The position numbers and the translations under genes are program-made. Positions 23,581 to 35,399 of a stretch of DNA of 64,000 bases are shown piece after piece; within the stretch, counting starts at the first letter, position 1; every line of letters begins with the position of its first letter. The DNA is from Metaphire vulgaris (lineage: Eukaryota > Annelida > Clitellata > Crassiclitellata > Megascolecidae), in assembly GCA_018105865.1 (NCBI GenBank), contig CM030868.1, forward strand, positions 7,172,311-7,236,310, in the 5' to 3' direction. A model generated the notes under the pieces. That model searched no databases. It saw only the letters and a program-made list of their open reading frames with translations, and was not told the origin of the DNA.

Positions 23581-23770
23581 CAGTGGCGCTTCCACAGGGG
23601 GGCGGGAGGGCCCGTGCCCCTATTGAATGCCTGGCCCCCATTGGCCATCTGTAACCCTGTTGGGACCCTATACTTAATACTACATACCTAACAACAAATG
23701 GTTGGCCCCATGATTAGAAGTTGCCAACACAACGCCCCCCCCCACTTGCCAAATCCTTGAGCCGCCACTG
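23581..23770. mobile_element. hAT-type MITE (GTGGCGGCTCC family, copy 1)
   Basis: Ends CAGTGGCGCTTCCA and (inward) CAGTGGCGGCTCAAGG. The interior ACTACATACCTAACAACAAA and TGATTAGAAGTTGCCA blocks recur in the copy at 42260-42435. Confidence 0.8.
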
Positions 23771-23830
23771 TTACGCAGGCAAGGCTAATGCCTACTCAAC
23801 CACTTGAAACCTCTTCGTCATCGTCATTAT

Positions 23831-23861
<31 letters not shown>

Positions 23862-24457
23862 GACATCATTAGCATCATTGTTATAACAATGCGCTTCAAT
23901 AACTTTCTCGGTTGTACGTATCCGTGCTGTGGCTGAGGCGAATTGTAAGAATTATTCGTACAAGAATATTTTTTCAAATTTCGTTTAATGTGAATTTTTG
24001 TCAATGTTATCTTTTATTCATAGGGAAGTAATTATTTTTATACGTATTGGGAATGGTTTATTTTGTATTTAATCTCGAATTTGTTTAAAATTGCGCCTGC
24101 GAGCGATAATTAAAGTCAGAGCATAGAAAATCACAGAAAGTTGTAATATTTAACACATCTTTTGTACAATTATTTTCCTGAATTGGAGAACATCAATGTC
24201 TTGTGTGCATACATTTACCAAACTGATTTTCTGACAAACAATGGATAGAACCGGCAGCCTTTTGGTACCGGATTTGGAAAACTGAACGGTTATCTGAAAA
24301 TTGAAGCTTGCTTTGCTCTATTGCCAAATGACAGATGCCTTCGATTGTTATGTTCTTGAACGCTGGTTTGTGAATGACTATGCTGTGATGATAGGAGATG
24401 TTGGACCTGTTTCAGCGTTGAGGCAGAGCAGAAGTCAGAGCAGGTACTTCTAATAAC
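23771..24457. other. 5' flank of the snf/SNRPB2-like gene
   Basis: Contains a CAT/CAC-rich microsatellite (about 23825-23870) and AT-rich DNA. It should include the promoter. I see no confident core promoter element. Confidence 0.35.
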
Positions 24458-27400
24458 ATGGATGTTCGACCAAATCATACAATTTACGTGAACAATCTGA
24501 ACGAGAAAATCAAGAACGACGGTGAGCTGCTAGCCGATGTTATCGCCATAACTCGTTATAATATTATGTTTGAGCAAAATGAATAGGGATGAGTGAATAT
24601 GAGTAATTATTGTTTCTGCAGCACTTTGAGGTCAGGCCCCATCTTACATTACTGAGCTTTTCAAATCATCCTTTTCCACTGCACATCGCCTGCTCCGCTC
24701 CACTGATCGGAAGGATGTGTATGTCTCCAGATCAAGCACTGCTTTTACTTAGCATCTAGCATTCAAAGTGACTGGACCTTCTCTCTAGAAAGCATTGAAC
24801 CCATTCATTCGGGCATCACTTCTTACTCCCTCGCTCGGCTCAATGCGAAAGCTAAAGTCTCGCCTCTTTGCCATGTGACTCCAATGCAAGGAGTGCCTCA
24901 GAGTAGAAATATAAGAGGCACTATACTATTACTACATTACATTACATAAATGAATCATTTTTGATTTTTGATGTTCGAGTTTAATGTTGACCATGAAATA
25001 GCTTAGTTTTTTTCATCCTTTGCCATTTTATAGCGTCCATACTGTCATAACCAATTAAACAAATTCAACAGGGTTTGATGTAGTTTGGGTGTTGACACTA
25101 AGTTAGGTGATCATTTGCCACAAATTCCTTTTCAATTTTGTAATATTCGAACCATGTTGTGAATATTTGATGTGTCATGAACTGGTTTTTCCTGCAGTGA
25201 TTGATTGATCTGAGTTTCCATATGTCTTCCATTTTTAAATTTTAAATGCTATATAGACAACTCATTGAAAAGACATTGTTGCAAGTTTAAATCAAGACTA
25301 AATAATTTCTTGAACTTTGCAGAACATACAGAATTCCTTAAGATTCCCTATTTCGAAGCTTTCGAAACTCGGCTTGCAGTTTGAAGCATTTTGAAAACAT
25401 CATTAGCCAAATGATTACTCTGCCACAAGAGTGGGTTGGTTGGCATGAAACTTTTAAAGGCTTGCTTCTATTTTTAAACAGAGTTGAAGAAGTCTTTGTA
25501 TGCCATCTTCTCACAGTTCGGCCAGATCCTGGATATTGTTGCTTTGAAGACGTTGAAAACTAGGGGACAGGCCTTTGTTATCTTCAAAGAAATCAGCAGC
25601 GCTACTAACGCTTTGAGGTCAATGCAGGGATTTCCTTTCTATGAGAAACCAATGGTAACGCATTTTCTGTTTAACCCGTAAATCTGGAGGAATATTACCG
25701 GTAACCCTTTTGGCACGGCAATCCATAAAACCAATATGTAATGAGGCTGAGATATTGGCCTTATGTTGCCAAAGGTTAAGATAGGGGTGTCAAACATATG
25801 GCCCGCAGGCCCACGAAAGCTTTTCATTGGGCCTGCGTGTTTGTTGCTGAATACAAGAAAAAACTTTGTTTAAGCAAAGTTACTTTATTTAAAATTGGAA
25901 ATTACTTATATGAATAATTTATGCATAAAATACAAACTGCTGGTGCTGCTGGTTTTTCTATGCCTACACAGTATAGGCTCGGCATATCTCAAGGCTGAAC
26001 TGCAGAGAACAGACCTTGAGGGCGACAGCACTTGAGGTCAGTCACTACTAAGACACTACACGTCCCTTTTGTTCCGGTTTTTAAGCGTCCGCATGCCTCA
26101 CCTCTGGTAGGCGAAAAGGGTGTCGTGGTGGGCGTCAACCAGCTTCCCAGTTACTTGAATAATAACAACAACACCAACAATGACAACAACGAAGACCTGG
26201 AATAGCCTGCCTTTTTAGTGCTACTGTACAAAAAGTCTTCGTCATCACTCTTCGACAAAATTCAAGAAGCACCTGAAGACATGGTTTATCTAGATCAGCT
26301 ACATGTCTCTAGTTAATAACTGACAATGAATGTGTTCACGCAGTCCGCTATCGGATAAGTTACCACATAAATCTTAACTTTTAATAATAATAATAATAAT
26401 AATAATAATATAAAACTCACATTTTACATATGATAGAAATTAACAAATTTTTTAAAACAATTCTTGAACATGCCCTTTTATACACTGTTTTGTATAATAA
26501 GCCTAATGTAGTTTATGCTTTAATGTTATGTACAAATCAGACCTGTGACAACCACAAAGACTTATGTGGCCCGCTATATGAAATGAGTTTGACACCCCTG
26601 GGTTAAAAGGTTAATTTTGATTAATGACAAAACAGCAGACAAAATTTATCATTCAAGTTACTTATGATTATCACTGGCCAAGAAATTTCGTGGAAATTTT
26701 GTTTCCTTCTACATCTTTTGCTGAAACTAGTTGAAGTTGAATGCTTGCATTACATTAAATGTTGATGCTTGTGAAATGAATATGTAATTGAAATTTCTCC
26801 ATTGTGTAAGGATTTAAAGAAAAATGCAGTTAATAAAAATATTGCTTTAAGTGGCATGGGCCTACACTGTGATATTTCTGCATAAGAAACACACAGATAG
26901 CTAGACCTGTTTAGCTGCAGATTTTTGTTTGTGGTCAATGTTAAACGCTTCATGCACATCAATCTGAAGAATTTTGTTAAGCATTTGCAATGGCAGCAAA
27001 ATACTTACCTTGCAAGCAGTTCTGTCGGATTCTTTGATAAATCCAACTCTCTGTCTAGATTGTTGGACTGTACTTGGCATGTTAAACAAAGATCACTGGA
27101 TATTGATGTATAAAAACCTGGATCATCGGTAACAACTTCCATCTGCATCAACTCATCAATCTCTTCGTCATTCTCTTCCCTGTCCTCCATTATCCACTCC
27201 TGTGGTGTTATTTTTGCCAAAAGTGGCGCTTGTCTCCCTGCAGACCAAAGTTTTGGTACTCGAGAAGGATCCTGTTTTAGAAGAGAATCATGATACATTG
27301 ATCGGGCAGGTGCAACAATCAGTTGCATGATTCTTCATATCAGGAAATACAGTGGCATGGCACCTTTTAGCCATGTTTACGTACTGGTAGCACGAGATGC

Positions 27401-28687
27401 ACAGCGCACTTTGTGCTTATAGTTACCAATTTTGCGTCAAATGATGTATGTATTTTTCATACATGCATTATTTCTGAATGCTGTGATACTCCATATACTT
27501 ACTCCATTTCTGCACTTGCAAAGTTAAATCGCCACAAATGTAACAGAACCTGTTGTAGCCGTTGCAACAAATTTAGCAGTGTTTAAGAAAATACATGCAG
27601 TTAAATTCAAGCTTTTGAACTCTGCAGTTTCGTTCTAATGTACCGGTAGTTACCTAAATTAAAACACTGACTTCAGCTGCAATGACAGCAGGAGATATAC
27701 ATTCACTGGCTATTCATTGGGGCAGAAAATACTGCTGTAGGCTTTGCATATTTTATTGACAGAGGATCCAGTATGCCAAAAGAGACTCTGACATAATCGC
27801 TAAAATAAAAGGTACGTTCGTCGAGCGACCGAAGAAAAAGAGACAGGAAGAGGATGACGAACCCCAGGGAAAGAAAAAGAAGAAAGTGCAGCAAAAGTAA
27901 GTCACTGTGTTTGTTCTATTTAGTTGCTGGTTGAGCATACAATTTTGCGTGTGTGCATGTGCGCGTGTGTGTATGTTGTGTTTAAACTAACGGGATTGCC
28001 CTAATTAGTAAATGTTTTTGTTTTCCAGAGGAACTGTTGCAGCGCTTGCTTCACAAAAAGCTACCATTAACATGCCACTGAAACCCATTCAGACAGGTAC
28101 GTATAGTTTTAGTCTCTTCAATGGCTTCTACTTCTTAATGTGAATTATGATTAATTTTGATTTGTGTAGATTGACAGAGAGAGTAGCTGGTAAAATTATT
28201 GTCTATGATTGGTGAGTGAAGTTACCGAATGAAATGCTAATGCTCAACAAATTTTGATTTTGGCACATTGACTACAGTAAAACCTCATTATATCGAAGTT
28301 CATGGGACCATGATAAATACTTTGATATATCCGAGGTTCGATGTATCCGATTCCTGTATCATTAACACTGTTTTGGCGGGACCAGCGCTCAAACTTCGAT
28401 ATAAGCGGGATTTCGATATAAGCGAGTTCCATATAATGAAGTTCTACTGTAGTTTTCTTTTAAAATTTTGTTGATAAAAGTGCATTGGTTTTGCTTGATG
28501 GCTAGAATTTATACTTTTTCTACTCTGTGCGGAGCCCTCATAGCCTTTCGACTTTGGGATATAGGTCAACTCAAAATTGACCTTCACATAATATTATAGA
28601 CAAAGTGGTATTTGACTCAGACCAGAGTAGGGGAGGTGGAGAATTTATTATTGTTATTAGGAGGAGGAGAATTTATTGTTGTTGTTG

Positions 28688-28736
<49 letters not shown>

Positions 28737-30086
28737 GTGCTATAACTGAAAAGTTATCACAAGAGCACGGAACTTGTAAGATCAAAAGTAACGCTTTTGA
28801 GAAGAGGAATGTCTTCAATTTCGTTTTGAAGTCTCTAACGGAGGTTTACCTTTGTCGCACGTCATTTGGAAGGGACTTCCAGAATGTTGGATTTTTTGTG
28901 GATGTCATGAATTTGTGATCCCTTACCATTTTTACCGTGTTTAGTTGTTTCTTTCAAGTGCTGTGCAGCAAAGGTTGTTGATTTTTCTCTTGACTGCAGC
29001 TGTTTCAGTTCAGCCTCAGGCGCCAGCCGCACCAGCAGTCATTCCTGAGCAACCTCCGCATCACATTCTTTTCCTGACCAATTTGCCAGAGGAGACGAAC
29101 GAAATGATGCTTGCCATGCTTTTCAATCAGTAAGTAATTGTGACATCTATTAAAATTACAATAACGGCAGCATTTCAGAAATATGTTGTCGCAGTTTCTG
29201 TTTGTTGCCATCTGATTTTTACGGTCCATGCAGGATTGTGAGTGTTAACGTTTCATAGGGAAATGCTCAATTACCTAAATGATCGTCAGAAGCTTGTCTG
29301 TGACCTGTATTTACACATTAGAACTTCGTTATAATGTACTTAGTGAGTCTGTAAAGTATAATACGTTATATCCAACGTACGTTATATCCATTGCTACCAG
29401 GTACGGTAGCACTTCACACCGGACCATACACTGCAGTACGTTATAACTGAGTATACATTATAACTGAGTCCGTTATAGCGAAGTTCCACTGTATTAGTAC
29501 GCCCAATTTAGAGATTTTCTAAATATTTACACCATGACTGATTATGGCTGTTCAAATTTCCTCAATAATGGATAGTATTTTGGCAAGTAATTACCAGGTA
29601 AATCTGAACATGAATTGAAAAGAATGCTTATAAAACTCTTTATGTATCAATTTGGGACAATTCAAGAAATTGTTTAGCTTCTATACCTGTGTGCCATATT
29701 GAATTTGCATCTTTTAAATAGTGCCTTTGCTTTGTTATTTCGTTCAATTTTGTGAGATTGATATGATTAATTGAATAATATGATTGATTGATATGATTAT
29801 TTGATTGATATGATTGATTAATAGTTACTAATATGAATGTTGTTTACAGACGAAAACAAGTTAAATTGCACAGTTCTTTAACGACACATGATCAAGCTTC
29901 ACAATTTTATTGGCTTGAATTTTCAGGTTTCCTGGCTACAAGGAGGTTCGTCTTGTTCCTGGCCGACATGACATTGCTTTTGTGGAGTTTGAAAATGAAG
30001 TTCAAGCTGGAGTGGCCAAGGACACATTGCAATCATTTAAGCTTACACCAACTCATCCAATGAAGATATCTTTTGCTAAAAAATAA
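24458..30086 (+). CDS. SNRPB2: U1A/U2B''-type snRNP protein (snf family)
   Basis: Six exons with matching phases: 24458-24521, 25482-25654, 27763-27896, 28029-28096, 29000-29129 and 29927-30086, giving 242 residues. RRM1 has RNP2 IYVNNL at 9-14 and RNP1 RGQAFVIF at 49-56, with the conserved ENLN-equivalent (NNLNEKIK) start of U1A/U2B''. A Lys-rich linker ([18 protein letters not shown]) and a Pro/Ala-rich stretch lead into RRM2 ([16 protein letters not shown] ... to the C-terminus MKISFAKK). It binds U1 and/or U2 snRNA loops in the spliceosome. Vertebrates have two paralogues (SNRPA, SNRPB2) whereas many invertebrates have one (Drosophila snf), so the symbol is approximate. Introns carry a LINE relic, a hAT-type element, two Pogo-type MITEs and an opposite-strand exon (27009-27328). 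Complete. Confidence 0.95.
24630..24905 (+). mobile_element. LINE 3'-end relic
   Basis: Encodes [30 protein letters not shown] and, after stops, a [12 protein letters not shown] tail, which is the C-terminal region of a CR1/L2/Rex-type RT protein. Lies in snf intron 1. Confidence 0.6.
25792..26600. mobile_element. hAT-type element with nested debris
   Basis: Inverted ends (T/C)AGGGGTGTCAAAC. Flanking GGTTAAGA (25784-25791) and GGTTAAAA (26601-26608) match at 7 of 8. The arms carry GGCCCGC blocks. Inside are a LINE C-terminal relic (around 26190-26300, KTWNSLPF then [10 protein letters not shown]) and an (AAT)n tract at 26382-26412. Lies in snf intron 2. Confidence 0.7.
27009..27328 (-). CDS. 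Unrecognised coding exon nested antisense in an snf intron
   Basis: An open frame of 106 codons plus two bases, starting with ATG and ending exactly at a strong donor (CTTGCAAG|GTAAGTAT on the minus strand). The peptide starts [16 protein letters not shown], continues through an acidic stretch ([19 protein letters not shown]) and ends [11 protein letters not shown](R). I do not recognise the family. An in-frame stop lies just upstream of the ATG, so this is either a first coding exon or a spliced-in fragment whose start is internal. I could not find the next exon on the minus strand within the intron. Composition and the clean donor argue for a real gene or a recent pseudogene rather than chance. 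Confidence 0.45.
28273..28451. mobile_element. Pogo/Tc1-type MITE
   Basis: TA-flanked, 179 bp, inverted ends CAGTAAAACCTCATTATAT and (inward) CAGTAGAACTTCATTATAT. Lies in snf intron 4. Confidence 0.8.
28676..28736. repeat. (TTG)n/(TTA)n microsatellite
   Basis: About 60 bp of trinucleotide repeat in snf intron 4. The following 28745-28905 looks like another decayed LINE 3' end ([24 protein letters not shown]). Confidence 0.75.
29312..29493. mobile_element. Pogo/Tc1-type MITE
   Basis: Inverted ends TACACATTAGAACTTCGTTA and (inward) TACAGTGGAACTTCGCTATA, about 182 bp, with internal ACGTTATA motifs. Lies in snf intron 5. Confidence 0.7.
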
Positions 30087-30404
30087 ACGATCGCAGGAAG
30101 ATTATGGTTTTCTACTGGCTAACTTTGAACTGTATTGATTCTTTGAGAAGAACTGAACTGCATGCTTGGATGAATTAGCTGATTGTTTTTCTAAAATGGA
30201 TGATTTTGTAACTTTTTGACTGTTATATGAAAGTTATATAGTTTTGAATTGTCTTATAAAATTTTATGTAGTGTTCAGGTTGTGCTTCCTGAATTCATTA
30301 TATAATAAGTTTGTTGAGATTCATTTTTGTATTTGCACAAGAAGTTGATTGCTAAACAAAAGTATGCTCTGTTTTCAATTTGCCATTTATTCAGTTAAGT
30401 GGTT

Positions 30405-30500
30405 AAAGTGGTTTTCCAAGTTTTTGCAGCGGCACACTTCTAAAGTTGCGGCGGCATACTTGTGTGTGGCGGCACACGGGTTGGGAAGCACGGGGTAAAA
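30405..30500 (-). mobile_element. hAT-type end fragment
   Basis: Contains GGCGGCACACGGGTTGGGAAGCAC, which is a terminal block of the same family as the element at 61972-62632. Only one end is recognisable. Confidence 0.45.
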
Positions 30501-30789
30501 GTTTTCCTATGGCATAGAATCGCTGGTTTAAAAAACTAATTTATAATCACTTAGATAACTATTATACAGTAAATTACTTTAATTCCCGCATTGTCTCTAC
30601 CATTGTGGCTAATGGCTATAACAATCCAGATTCACTGTCCTACGGATAAGACATAATGGCCATTGTATCTTGTTTATAGCTATTTCAAAATAGATCAAGA
30701 AGAAGCAACTACTACGGTACTAGATTAGAAAGCGTCATGTAAATCCACGAGAATTTACATGTACTTATAATAATTATTGTTGGAGTAAA

Positions 30790-31020
30790 GCCTCCTAATC
30801 ATCTGTAGTCTTTGGGCATGCGCGCATAAGTAAGCATTGAGCGACTACGATTATGATGTTGTTGGATTTCCACTGGAGACTTAATCATCCGTTTAATCAT
30901 AATTTGCGATCTGAACGTGAGTATCGTCTTAGAGTCGAGTCGCTTTAATCGTGGTCGTCGTTGCTTAGAAAAGCGTTCACTTGAAGATCCCAGCCGCGGC
31001 TGTGAGCGTTGTGTACGATC
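30790..31020 (+). promoter_or_regulatory. Possible promoter / 5' UTR exon of the SOCS6-like gene
   Basis: Locally GC/CpG-richer DNA with an NRF1-like GGGCATGCGCGCA motif at about 30816 and a clean donor (CTGAAC|GTGAGTAT) near 30914. It lies upstream of an exon that clearly needs an earlier start. Inference. Confidence 0.3.
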
Positions 31021-31475
31021 CCATTGCAACTGCTGTTGTGTAAAATTCACCACATTTTATAGCGCCAGTGTGAGTTAAACGAAATCATAGTGGGCGTATA
31101 TACCATATGGGTGTTGTAATGTAATGTAAGGAGGCATTTATACGGGACCGCTTATGTAGATCACTGTTTTAACCATGCGCCAGATGTGTTATGAATGCAA
31201 TGGCTGTTGGCTTTGTTGTCCGTAGCGAGTTTAAGACGCTCTTGACATTTGCTTGCATGGAATGAATTTCAGCAAGTTCTTGCTCAGTGGTACAAACGTG
31301 TAGAAGTAGGCATAGGACAATTGTTTGAAAACCATGCTAATATTTTGGTTCGTAGTGGATAGAGACCCGACAGTTGGGACTCTAGCTCTATGGATAGAGA
31401 CCCGACAGGCGGTAATTTGTACTCCATTGTGTGTTTTAGGGTTATGACAACCTCAGAAATGTCAGGCATTGAAGC

Positions 31476-32705
31476 TTGTACCAGCCCCAGAGATCGCAGA
31501 GAACCAGTTTTGAGTCTCAGCCAGTGGAATCAAGGTCTCCTTTTAAGCGCAGTCGCGACCTGTTGGCTGTTTTACGTCGTAAGTTTGCATCAAAGTCTGG
31601 AAAGTCAAGCGATGAAAGGGAGTGCCGCCATAATGCTGAAAGTGCTGCGGCAACAGCGGTGTGTAATAGCTGGCGGTCTCGGCCACGGCACATCGATAAG
31701 CCAATCCGGCCGGCATATTCTGACGAATGCTTAAGTTGTTGTGCCGGGTCTCGGTGCATACGCCGACTTGGCAGAAACGAGGCTCCTCCCGTTCAAGACC
31801 TGGTTGCCCCCGAACCAGTATCGAGTGCCAAAATATCTGGACTGATCTGTCAACACTGTCGCAAGAAGTCGGACAAGTCGCCTTCAGAATTCGATTCGTC
31901 AGACTTTGAATTCTCGCAGAGCGAAGAGGAAAAAGTACGGAGCATATTGCCCGTAGACGCCGAGTACGGTCATGCATCTGCCCCCGTGAGTAGCAGCAGC
32001 CAAGGCATGACGTGCGACGCGATGTGTGCGCACAGTTTGGCAAGCGATAGCATCTCGGATTCGTTGCCCGGTCCGAGCTGTGCCGACCACCTGTTGAGCC
32101 ACCACCAACTCGGCTGCGATTCGCACGGCGAGGTGATTTTCGAGACGCAGCCCGTGCAGCCTGCCCCGCCGTTCTACGACCGCGTCAAGGAGATGCCGAA
32201 GGGTTGGAGTCTCTCGCAGGAACTGTTTCGCCTCTCCAAGTACGGCTGGTACTGGGGTCCGATCACTCGAGTGGAGGCCGAAGAGAAGCTCGCCAACCAG
32301 ATCGACGGAGCATTTCTCGTCCGTGACAGTTCGGACGAACGTTACCTTCTGAGTCTCAGCTTCCGATCTTACGGTCACACCCTTCATACGCGCATTGAAC
32401 ACTGCAATGGAGTGTTCAGCTTCTATGCGCAGCACGAATCCGAAGGCTACAGTTCGATCGTTGATCTGATCGAGCACTCGATGACTGACTCGCAGTCGGG
32501 TGTGTTCTGCTACTCGCGTGCCCGCCTGCCTGGTTCGCTGTCGTTTCCCGTGAGATTGGCAAAGCCGGTGTCAAGATTTGCGCAGGTCAGGTCGCTGCAA
32601 TATCTCTGCCGTTTCGTCATTCGACAGTACACTCGCGTCGACCACATTCAGCAGTTGCCATTGCCTATTAGTATTAAGGGATGGCTGGAAGAAAGCCAAT
32701 ATTGA
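31476..32705 (+). CDS. SOCS6: SOCS6-like suppressor of cytokine signalling (5' end unresolved)
   Basis: An open frame of about 409 codons ends in an SH2 domain and a SOCS box. The SH2 domain begins GWYWGPITRVEAEEKL (about 32244), has the phosphotyrosine-binding arginine in FLVRDSS (about 32316), and continues YLLSLSFRSYGHTLHTRIEH. The SOCS box follows as LQYLCRFVIRQYTRVDHIQ (from about 32595), which recruits Elongin B/C and Cullin-5. Both domains are closer to SOCS6 than to SOCS7. The N-terminal part is Ser/Cys-rich and divergent, with a basic LLAVLRRKF segment. There is no in-frame ATG before the middle of the protein, and the frame is closed by TGA at 31470-31472. The true start must therefore come from an upstream exon joined at an acceptor such as 31484/31485 or 31490/31491, or an indel shifts it from the ATG at 31444 or 31459. 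This exon is much more GC- and CpG-rich than its surroundings. Confidence 0.88.
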   Translation: MYQPQRSQRTSFESQPVESRSPFKRSRDLLAVLRRKFASKSGKSSDERECRHNAESAAATAVCNSWRSRPRHIDKPIRPAYSDECLSCCAGSRCIRRLGRNEAPPVQDLVAPEPVSSAKISGLICQHCRKKSDKSPSEFDSSDFEFSQSEEEKVRSILPVDAEYGHASAPVSSSSQGMTCDAMCAHSLASDSISDSLPGPSCADHLLSHHQLGCDSHGEVIFETQPVQPAPPFYDRVKEMPKGWSLSQELFRLSKYGWYWGPITRVEAEEKLANQIDGAFLVRDSSDERYLLSLSFRSYGHTLHTRIEHCNGVFSFYAQHESEGYSSIVDLIEHSMTDSQSGVFCYSRARLPGSLSFPVRLAKPVSRFAQVRSLQYLCRFVIRQYTRVDHIQQLPLPISIKGWLEESQY

Positions 32706-34969
32706 GTTATCGACCTTCGCTGTCAAAGAGAATCGAAGAGCGCAGGTACATTGATGTCGTTGGACGTGGACTTTGCGTTCACTCATGTAAAATTACAAGC
32801 TGGGGGGGATTACAATAGGCTGCTATAAAATTGTCGCCTTTGACAGTTCAGGTTTTCTGTTTTGAAATATTTAATTCAGAATGTAAAGCTTGCTTTTTTT
32901 GATATTGTAACATACTCGTAGGACTTTTTCAGTCAGCAAACCATCCTGTGCCATCTGTATTGTGTAATGTATTTTGTTAGCTCTTTAAATACCATTTGAT
33001 TGTAGCTAATTGTTCATTGTTATTTTAAATTTCAGTGTTTGACGTGTTGACTGATATTAAAAATTTTACGTTAAAAGTTGATATGACTTTTGAGTTTGTA
33101 TATAAATTTTAGGCCAAACCAGAAATAATTCTTGACAAGAGAATGCTTTGTAACATTTCATGGAGAGGTGTTCTAGCATTACGCTTATAGCTGAGTTTTA
33201 AGATTTGCGTTGGATTTTTGCTTGAGTAACGTGAGTTTTAAATTGAAAGAACAACTTGTACTTTTCTATATGTTTTGTTTCGTGCTTTGTCATAAATTCT
33301 GATGAAAATTGACTTGAAAATGTAGTTTTGATGTTGATGCTGAGACTGCTGTAATATTGAATGAGTTGCAAGATAAGGAATTTTGTGATAGAACCCGTTT
33401 TACTTGCACTTACACACATGTTCGAGTCTTTGATGCTTTTATCTTATTTGTATTATTTGGTATTTTAACTCTGGATTTTTTTGAGCTGATAATCTGGCAT
33501 AGGACTTGACTTGAGTCTTTAAAATTATGATTTAGCCATTCTCAAATGGACAGAGAACCCAAATCTTGAAGTAATGTTTGAAGGCGTTCAAGAATTTTCT
33601 AATCTTCCTTTGTTATTAGCCATATTAAATTGATTGGTTTTGGCAGACGTTTCTTGATTCATCCATTTGTTGTGCTGGACTAACTGGCCACATTAATTAA
33701 ATTATAAAATTAGCTTAATTAATAAAATTAATTAATATATAAATTTAATTAATTAAATTAATTTGAGTTTGTAGCTGTAGTTTGGAAGACTTGAAGCTTA
33801 AATTTGGATCAGCATGAGGTGATACACAACACTTTGAAAGATATTCGTTTTTATTGCTTAAGACTTCTCATGGATGCTTCTATGTGCCCTGTTTGCACAG
33901 CTATTGAATTATGCATACCTGCATAAGTTTTAAAAGTACATTAAAATAATACAATTATACATTTGTGTATAATGAACCAAATATATTCTTGTTTTTAAAT
34001 TTTACTAAGCAGAATGAAATCGCTTTTACACACACACACACACACGCATGCACAATCTTGACTGCAAATCTTGAATTATTTACTCTGGCAGAACAATGAA
34101 TCTGGCTCACCATTTGTTATCAAGATTGTTATTGAAATATGCTTCATGCTCTGAGTTATTTTTGGTTGTTCTCTTGATGTGTGAATTCATTGGTTCTTCT
34201 ATGATTTGTGTTTTAATTGAATCTGGAATTTTGATCATGTTTATTATTGGATAGGAGTGTGTATTTTATTTTCTACTAGTCAAGGATTTAGGAGCTGCAT
34301 CGATGTGAGCTTTGATATAAGTTCTAATGTTGAATTTTTTGGAGAATCCTTTTATGGTGACATTGTGTAGTTTGATGGTTCCTTAACTTCAGAACGGCAC
34401 TTAATTATCATGAATAAGTCAGAATAGTTTGCTTTGCTGTTTAATTTTACGACTTGAACCTCTGTCTTATTATTTTATCACAAAAAACCCCAGAAACTTT
34501 ACTAAAGCTGCTCTCTTGTCATTGTCAATGCCATGTGCAGCTCAGCTAGTCAGTAGTCATCTTTCATGCATTTTCGGGTTTTAGTGTTGTCGCCGCTTCT
34601 TTGCATCACTGACAATTTTCATAATTCATAGAAATCTCTTAAAAGTCTCAATTATGTACATGGCAGTGACCAGGCTTTCTTTCGTGTGTTTTTGGTTTGA
34701 TCTTGGACTACTTTTGACTTTATGTACCGGTAATCGATGCTTATAACACACGTGCTGTGTTTTGCAGACTGAATTTTGACTCTAGGCTATGTTCATTTGT
34801 GTGGCATCATTGGTTGATGCCTCAGCCAGTATACAACGTTTTTGCTGTAAGGTAGCGTATTTAGACATTCTTTATACTTCTGGACTTATGCTTTTGCTGT
34901 TGGACTGGATGATGAAGACAGATGCACACTTGCACAACCTATGCAGAAATCAGAGAAGAGGCAAAGCAC
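32706..34969. other. 3' flank of the SOCS6-like gene
   Basis: AT-rich DNA likely to contain the 3' UTR. A TTAATTAA-rich tract lies at 33690-33765 and a short (CA)n at 34029-34046. No exon, RNA gene or bounded repeat recognised. Confidence 0.4.
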
Positions 34970-35356
34970 CAGGGGTTGGGGACGAGTGGGGATGCATACC
35001 CCCACCGGCCCACCAAAAATGGGTCTTCAATGGAAGATGATTGTCTAAACAGATTAGCCTTGGTGTATATCCACAAAGATATGGACATATCCATAGACAA
35101 TGTCATCAACAAATTTGCTTCCAACAATAGAAAACTAGATTTTGCACTATGACTTTGTACAACCAGATTAAAATGGCTTTTATACATTGTCAATTCTGAA
35201 CATTATATTTTATAAATCAGATCTACAGATTTCTTCTAAACCGTTTACATATAATTCCTTTGACAATTGGCGGGATCTTCCTAGAAATTCATTGCCCCCA
35301 CCACCTTCCTAGAAATTCATTGCATCCCCCACCAAGAGTTCTTGGAACTGCCACTG
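34970..35356. mobile_element. hAT-type MITE
   Basis: Ends CAGGGGTTGGGGACGAG and (inward) CAGTGGCAGTTCCAAG. Flanks CAAAGCAC and CAAGGCAC match at 7 of 8. The interior includes a 30-bp tandem duplication (TTCCTAGAAATTCATTGC, twice, at about 35279 and 35309). Confidence 0.65.
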
Positions 35357-35399
35357 CAAGGCACTGAAAGGAATGGAAACAATGGAGCCCTGAACCTGT

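Noticed and set aside
31390..31734. A 114-codon frame overlapping the SOCS6-like exon
   Set aside because: A shadow frame of the SOCS coding sequence with no domain. Only its ATGs were kept as possible start evidence.
34922..35152. Plus-strand frame of 76 codons
   Set aside because: Crosses the boundary of the hAT-type element at 34970-35356 and has no splice context.
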